From an uncultured Bacteroidaceae bacterium (GTDB taxonomy: Bacteria > Bacteroidota > Bacteroidia > Bacteroidales > Bacteroidaceae): DNA of 64,000 bases. Under the pieces are notes generated by a model. That model was not told the origin of the DNA. It worked only from the letters and a program-made list of their open reading frames with translations, and searched no databases. A program made the position numbers and the translations under genes. Shown here in pieces: positions 62,245 through 64,000 of this stretch (position 1 is its first letter; each line of letters opens with the position of its first letter). Location of the stretch: NCBI GenBank assembly GCA_904502235.1, contig CAJGDP010000005.1, positions 16,516 through 80,515 on the forward strand, written 5' to 3'.

Positions 62245-62258
62245 AAGAAATAATATAG

Positions 62259-62266
62259 TATCTTCG
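62259..62266 (+). promoter_or_regulatory. -7 element (TATCTTCG) of tsaD
   Basis: TATCTTCG lies 29 bases before the tsaD start, back to back with the divergent promoter. Confidence 0.5.
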
Positions 62267-62295
62267 CGTGTTAAAATTCCGAAAACAGGATATTT

Positions 62296-63318
62296 ATGAA
62301 AGATATATATATACTTGCCATAGAATCGTCGTGCGACGACACTTCGGCGGCGGTGATGAAAAACGACGTAGTACTGTCGAATGTAACAGCCGGTCAGGCT
62401 GTGCACGAGCAGTACGGCGGAGTGGTGCCCGAACTCGCGTCGCGTGCTCATGAACAGAATATTGTTCCTGTGGTTGACACTGCTTTGAAAAAAGCCGGTA
62501 TCACCAAAGAGCAGCTCACCGCCATTGCCTTTACGCGCGGTCCCGGACTCATGGGCTCGTTGCTCGTGGGCGTGTCGTTTGCCAAAGGACTTGCCGCATC
62601 GTTGGGTATTCCCATGATTGAGGTAAACCATTTGCAAGGTCATATAATGGCGCACTTCATAAAGGAAGATGGTGTGGAACATGTAGCACCTGAGTTTCCC
62701 TTCCTCTGTCTTATGGTATCGGGCGGAAACTCACAGATTGTGAAGGTGAACAGTTATAAGGATATGGAGATTATCGGTCAGACCATCGACGATGCTGCCG
62801 GTGAGGCAATGGACAAATGTGCCAAAGTTATGGGCTTGGGCTATCCCGGCGGTCCTATAATCGACCGTCTGGCGCGTCAGGGCAATCCAAAGGCTTATGC
62901 CTTCAGTAAGCCGCATATTCCCGGCTACGACTACAGCTTCAGCGGACTCAAGACCTCGTTCCTTTATACATTGCGCAAACTTGTTGCAGAAAACGAGAAT
63001 TATGTCGAGGAACACAAAGAGGACTTGGCTGCATCGTTCGAGGCGACGGTTGTCGCGGTGCTTATGGATAAACTCTATAAGGCTTCAAAGGCTTTGGGCA
63101 TCAAGCGCATTGCGCTGTCGGGCGGAGTGTCGGCAAATACCGCATTGCGTCAGGCATACCACGATTATGCAAAACGTTACAAGTGGGAAATCTTTATTCC
63201 TAAGTTCGGTTTCACCACCGACAATGCCGCAATGATAGGAATTGTGGGATATTACAAATATCTCGATGGCGATTTCTGCTCAATGGACAAGCCTGCTTTT
63301 TCGCGCACCGTATTATAA
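62296..63318 (+). CDS. tsaD: tRNA N6-adenosine threonylcarbamoyltransferase
   Basis: A 340-residue ASKHA-fold protein that completes the t6A37 modification of ANN-decoding tRNAs with TsaB, TsaC and TsaE. Motifs: IESSCDDTSAAV at the N-terminus, FTRGPGLMGSLLVG, metal-binding NHLQGH, VSGGNSQIVKV, and LSGGVSANTALR near the C-terminus. Length is standard. pncC follows after 9 bases. Confidence 0.97.
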   Translation: MKDIYILAIESSCDDTSAAVMKNDVVLSNVTAGQAVHEQYGGVVPELASRAHEQNIVPVVDTALKKAGITKEQLTAIAFTRGPGLMGSLLVGVSFAKGLAASLGIPMIEVNHLQGHIMAHFIKEDGVEHVAPEFPFLCLMVSGGNSQIVKVNSYKDMEIIGQTIDDAAGEAMDKCAKVMGLGYPGGPIIDRLARQGNPKAYAFSKPHIPGYDYSFSGLKTSFLYTLRKLVAENENYVEEHKEDLAASFEATVVAVLMDKLYKASKALGIKRIALSGGVSANTALRQAYHDYAKRYKWEIFIPKFGFTTDNAAMIGIVGYYKYLDGDFCSMDKPAFSRTVL

Positions 63319-63327
63319 TATAAGGTA

Positions 63328-63816
63328 ATGGAGAACCCGAATGCAGAAATCGCAGCCCAGGTGGTTGCCTTGTTGCGTTGCAAAGGCTATACCTTTGCAA
63401 CAGCCGAAAGCTGTACCGGCGGTGCAATCGCCGGCGCAATAACAGGCATTGCCGGTTGCTCCGATGTCATGCTCGGTGGGGTGGTGGCATACCATAATAA
63501 TATAAAGAACAAAGTTCTTGGTGTAAGCAACAGTGCATTGTGCGAATATGGTGCAGTGAGCGAAGCGGTGGTGCGCGAAATGGTTACAGGCGTGTCGCAG
63601 CGCTTTGGAGCAAGCTGCGCCGTGGCAACGTCGGGTATAGCAGGCCCCGGAGGCGGAACTGCGGAAAAACCCGTTGGCACGGTATGGGTGGCAGTGAATG
63701 TTCTTGGAAATGTATCGGCACATCTGTTGCAGTTGGGCGATTCAGGCAGAGAACAGAATATATCCCGCACGGTTCATCAGGTGCTGTTGTTGCTGAAGAA
63801 GAGACTGGAAAATTAA
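63328..63816 (+). CDS. pncC: Nicotinamide-nucleotide amidohydrolase (CinA C-terminal type)
   Basis: A 162-residue single-domain CinA/PncC protein that deamidates NMN in the NAD salvage pathway. Motifs: FATAESCTGGAIAGAITGIA (catalytic Ser region), GGVVAYHNNIKNKVLGV, and TSGIAGPGGGTAEKPVGTVW. There is no N-terminal MoaB-like domain. It follows tsaD closely and is likely co-transcribed with it. Confidence 0.94.
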   Translation: MENPNAEIAAQVVALLRCKGYTFATAESCTGGAIAGAITGIAGCSDVMLGGVVAYHNNIKNKVLGVSNSALCEYGAVSEAVVREMVTGVSQRFGASCAVATSGIAGPGGGTAEKPVGTVWVAVNVLGNVSAHLLQLGDSGREQNISRTVHQVLLLLKKRLEN

Positions 63817-63843
63817 AAACTTCTAAAAATAATTGCAGTTTTG

Positions 63844-63875
63844 TTTGCAAGGTTATCCGAAAACTTATATCTTTG
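63844..63875 (+). promoter_or_regulatory. Promoter of rpmB
   Basis: TTTG at 63844-63847 and TATCTTTG at 63868-63875 with a 20-base spacer match the Bacteroidota consensus closely, 49 bases before the rpmB start. Confidence 0.7.
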
Positions 63876-63924
63876 CACACTGTTTTGAGTAAGTATCAAA
63901 AGAATAAACAAAAAATATATAGAG

Positions 63925-64000
63925 ATGTCAAAGATTTGTCAAATCACCGGTAAGAAAGCTATGGTGGGTAACAATGTTTCACACTCAAAGAGAAGAACAA
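63925..64000 (+). CDS. rpmB: 50S ribosomal protein L28, 3' truncated by window edge
   Basis: The 25 visible codons read MSKICQITGKKAMVGNNVSH and then SKRRT, the typical L28 N-terminus of Bacteroidota. The two CxxC-type zinc cysteines of other L28 groups are absent from this part (only C5). The gene runs off the window; rpmG would be expected next. Confidence 0.9.
   Translation, partial: MSKICQITGKKAMVGNNVSHSKRRT

Overview
The window looks like a chromosomal segment of a gut-type Bacteroidales (Prevotellaceae/Bacteroidaceae-like). Reasons: promoters of the Bacteroidota type (-7 TAnnTTTG, here often TATCTTCG), TonB-dependent receptor and SusC-like regulatory domains, DUF4834/DUF5103/DUF5723/DUF1460/DUF2490 families, a desulfoferrodoxin plus rubrerythrin pair typical of anaerobes, and secreted enzymes ending in tails that resemble type IX secretion (T9SS) sorting domains. 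Genus cannot be fixed from this sequence alone. No phage, IS, integrase or CRISPR array was seen; most of the window is compact core genome.

Layout. 1-9.3 kb: the end of a secreted sialidase, a DcaP-like porin, a PiT phosphate transporter, endonuclease IV, a queuosine-precursor transporter translationally coupled to a small radical-SAM enzyme, then superoxide reductase and rubrerythrin. 9.4-13.8 kb (minus): dnaE-trxA and a small acidic protein. 14-19.2 kb (plus): psd-pssA (phosphatidylethanolamine synthesis), DUF4834, a large lipoprotein of unknown role and a DUF5723 barrel. 19.2-22.6 kb: tadA, a small RHH-like protein, yraN, a YjbR-like protein, birA, pyrH. 22.6-27.2 kb (minus): a five-gene run, VTC-type polyphosphate polymerase domain / DUF4956 / DUF2490 / small T9SS-tailed protein / Cthe_2159-like carbohydrate-binding protein. 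This is the best candidate for an undescribed envelope system.

27.4-36.6 kb: HD protein, LptD-like protein, ung, proS, asnA, a 50-bp direct repeat pair, tRNA-Arg(CCG), DUF1460 protein, T9SS plug protein. 36.6-46.4 kb: WecA/MraY-like transferase, mannose-1-phosphate guanylyltransferase, TPR protein, glnS, a family 2 glycosyltransferase, fhs, rarA. 46.5-49 kb (minus): methylmalonyl-CoA epimerase, carboxyltransferase, a 48-codon OadG-like mini-subunit and a biotin carrier, without the usual OadB sodium-pump subunit. 49.1-52 kb (minus): an LpxL-like acyltransferase with two tandem Stealth-type sugar-phosphate transferases. 52.2-62.2 kb: acyl-CoA ligase, a giant GH89 alpha-N-acetylglucosaminidase, a TonB-dependent receptor, a GNAT/FemAB-like protein. 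62.3 kb to the end: tsaD, pncC and the start of rpmB.

Themes: the cell scavenges host glycans (sialidase, GH89) using T9SS-type export, builds an elaborate surface (LptD, LpxL-like, WecA-like, ManC, Stealth proteins) and is set up for anaerobic oxidative-stress defence and propionate-type metabolism. Convergent genes are packed so tightly that stop codons commonly lie inside shared terminator stems.
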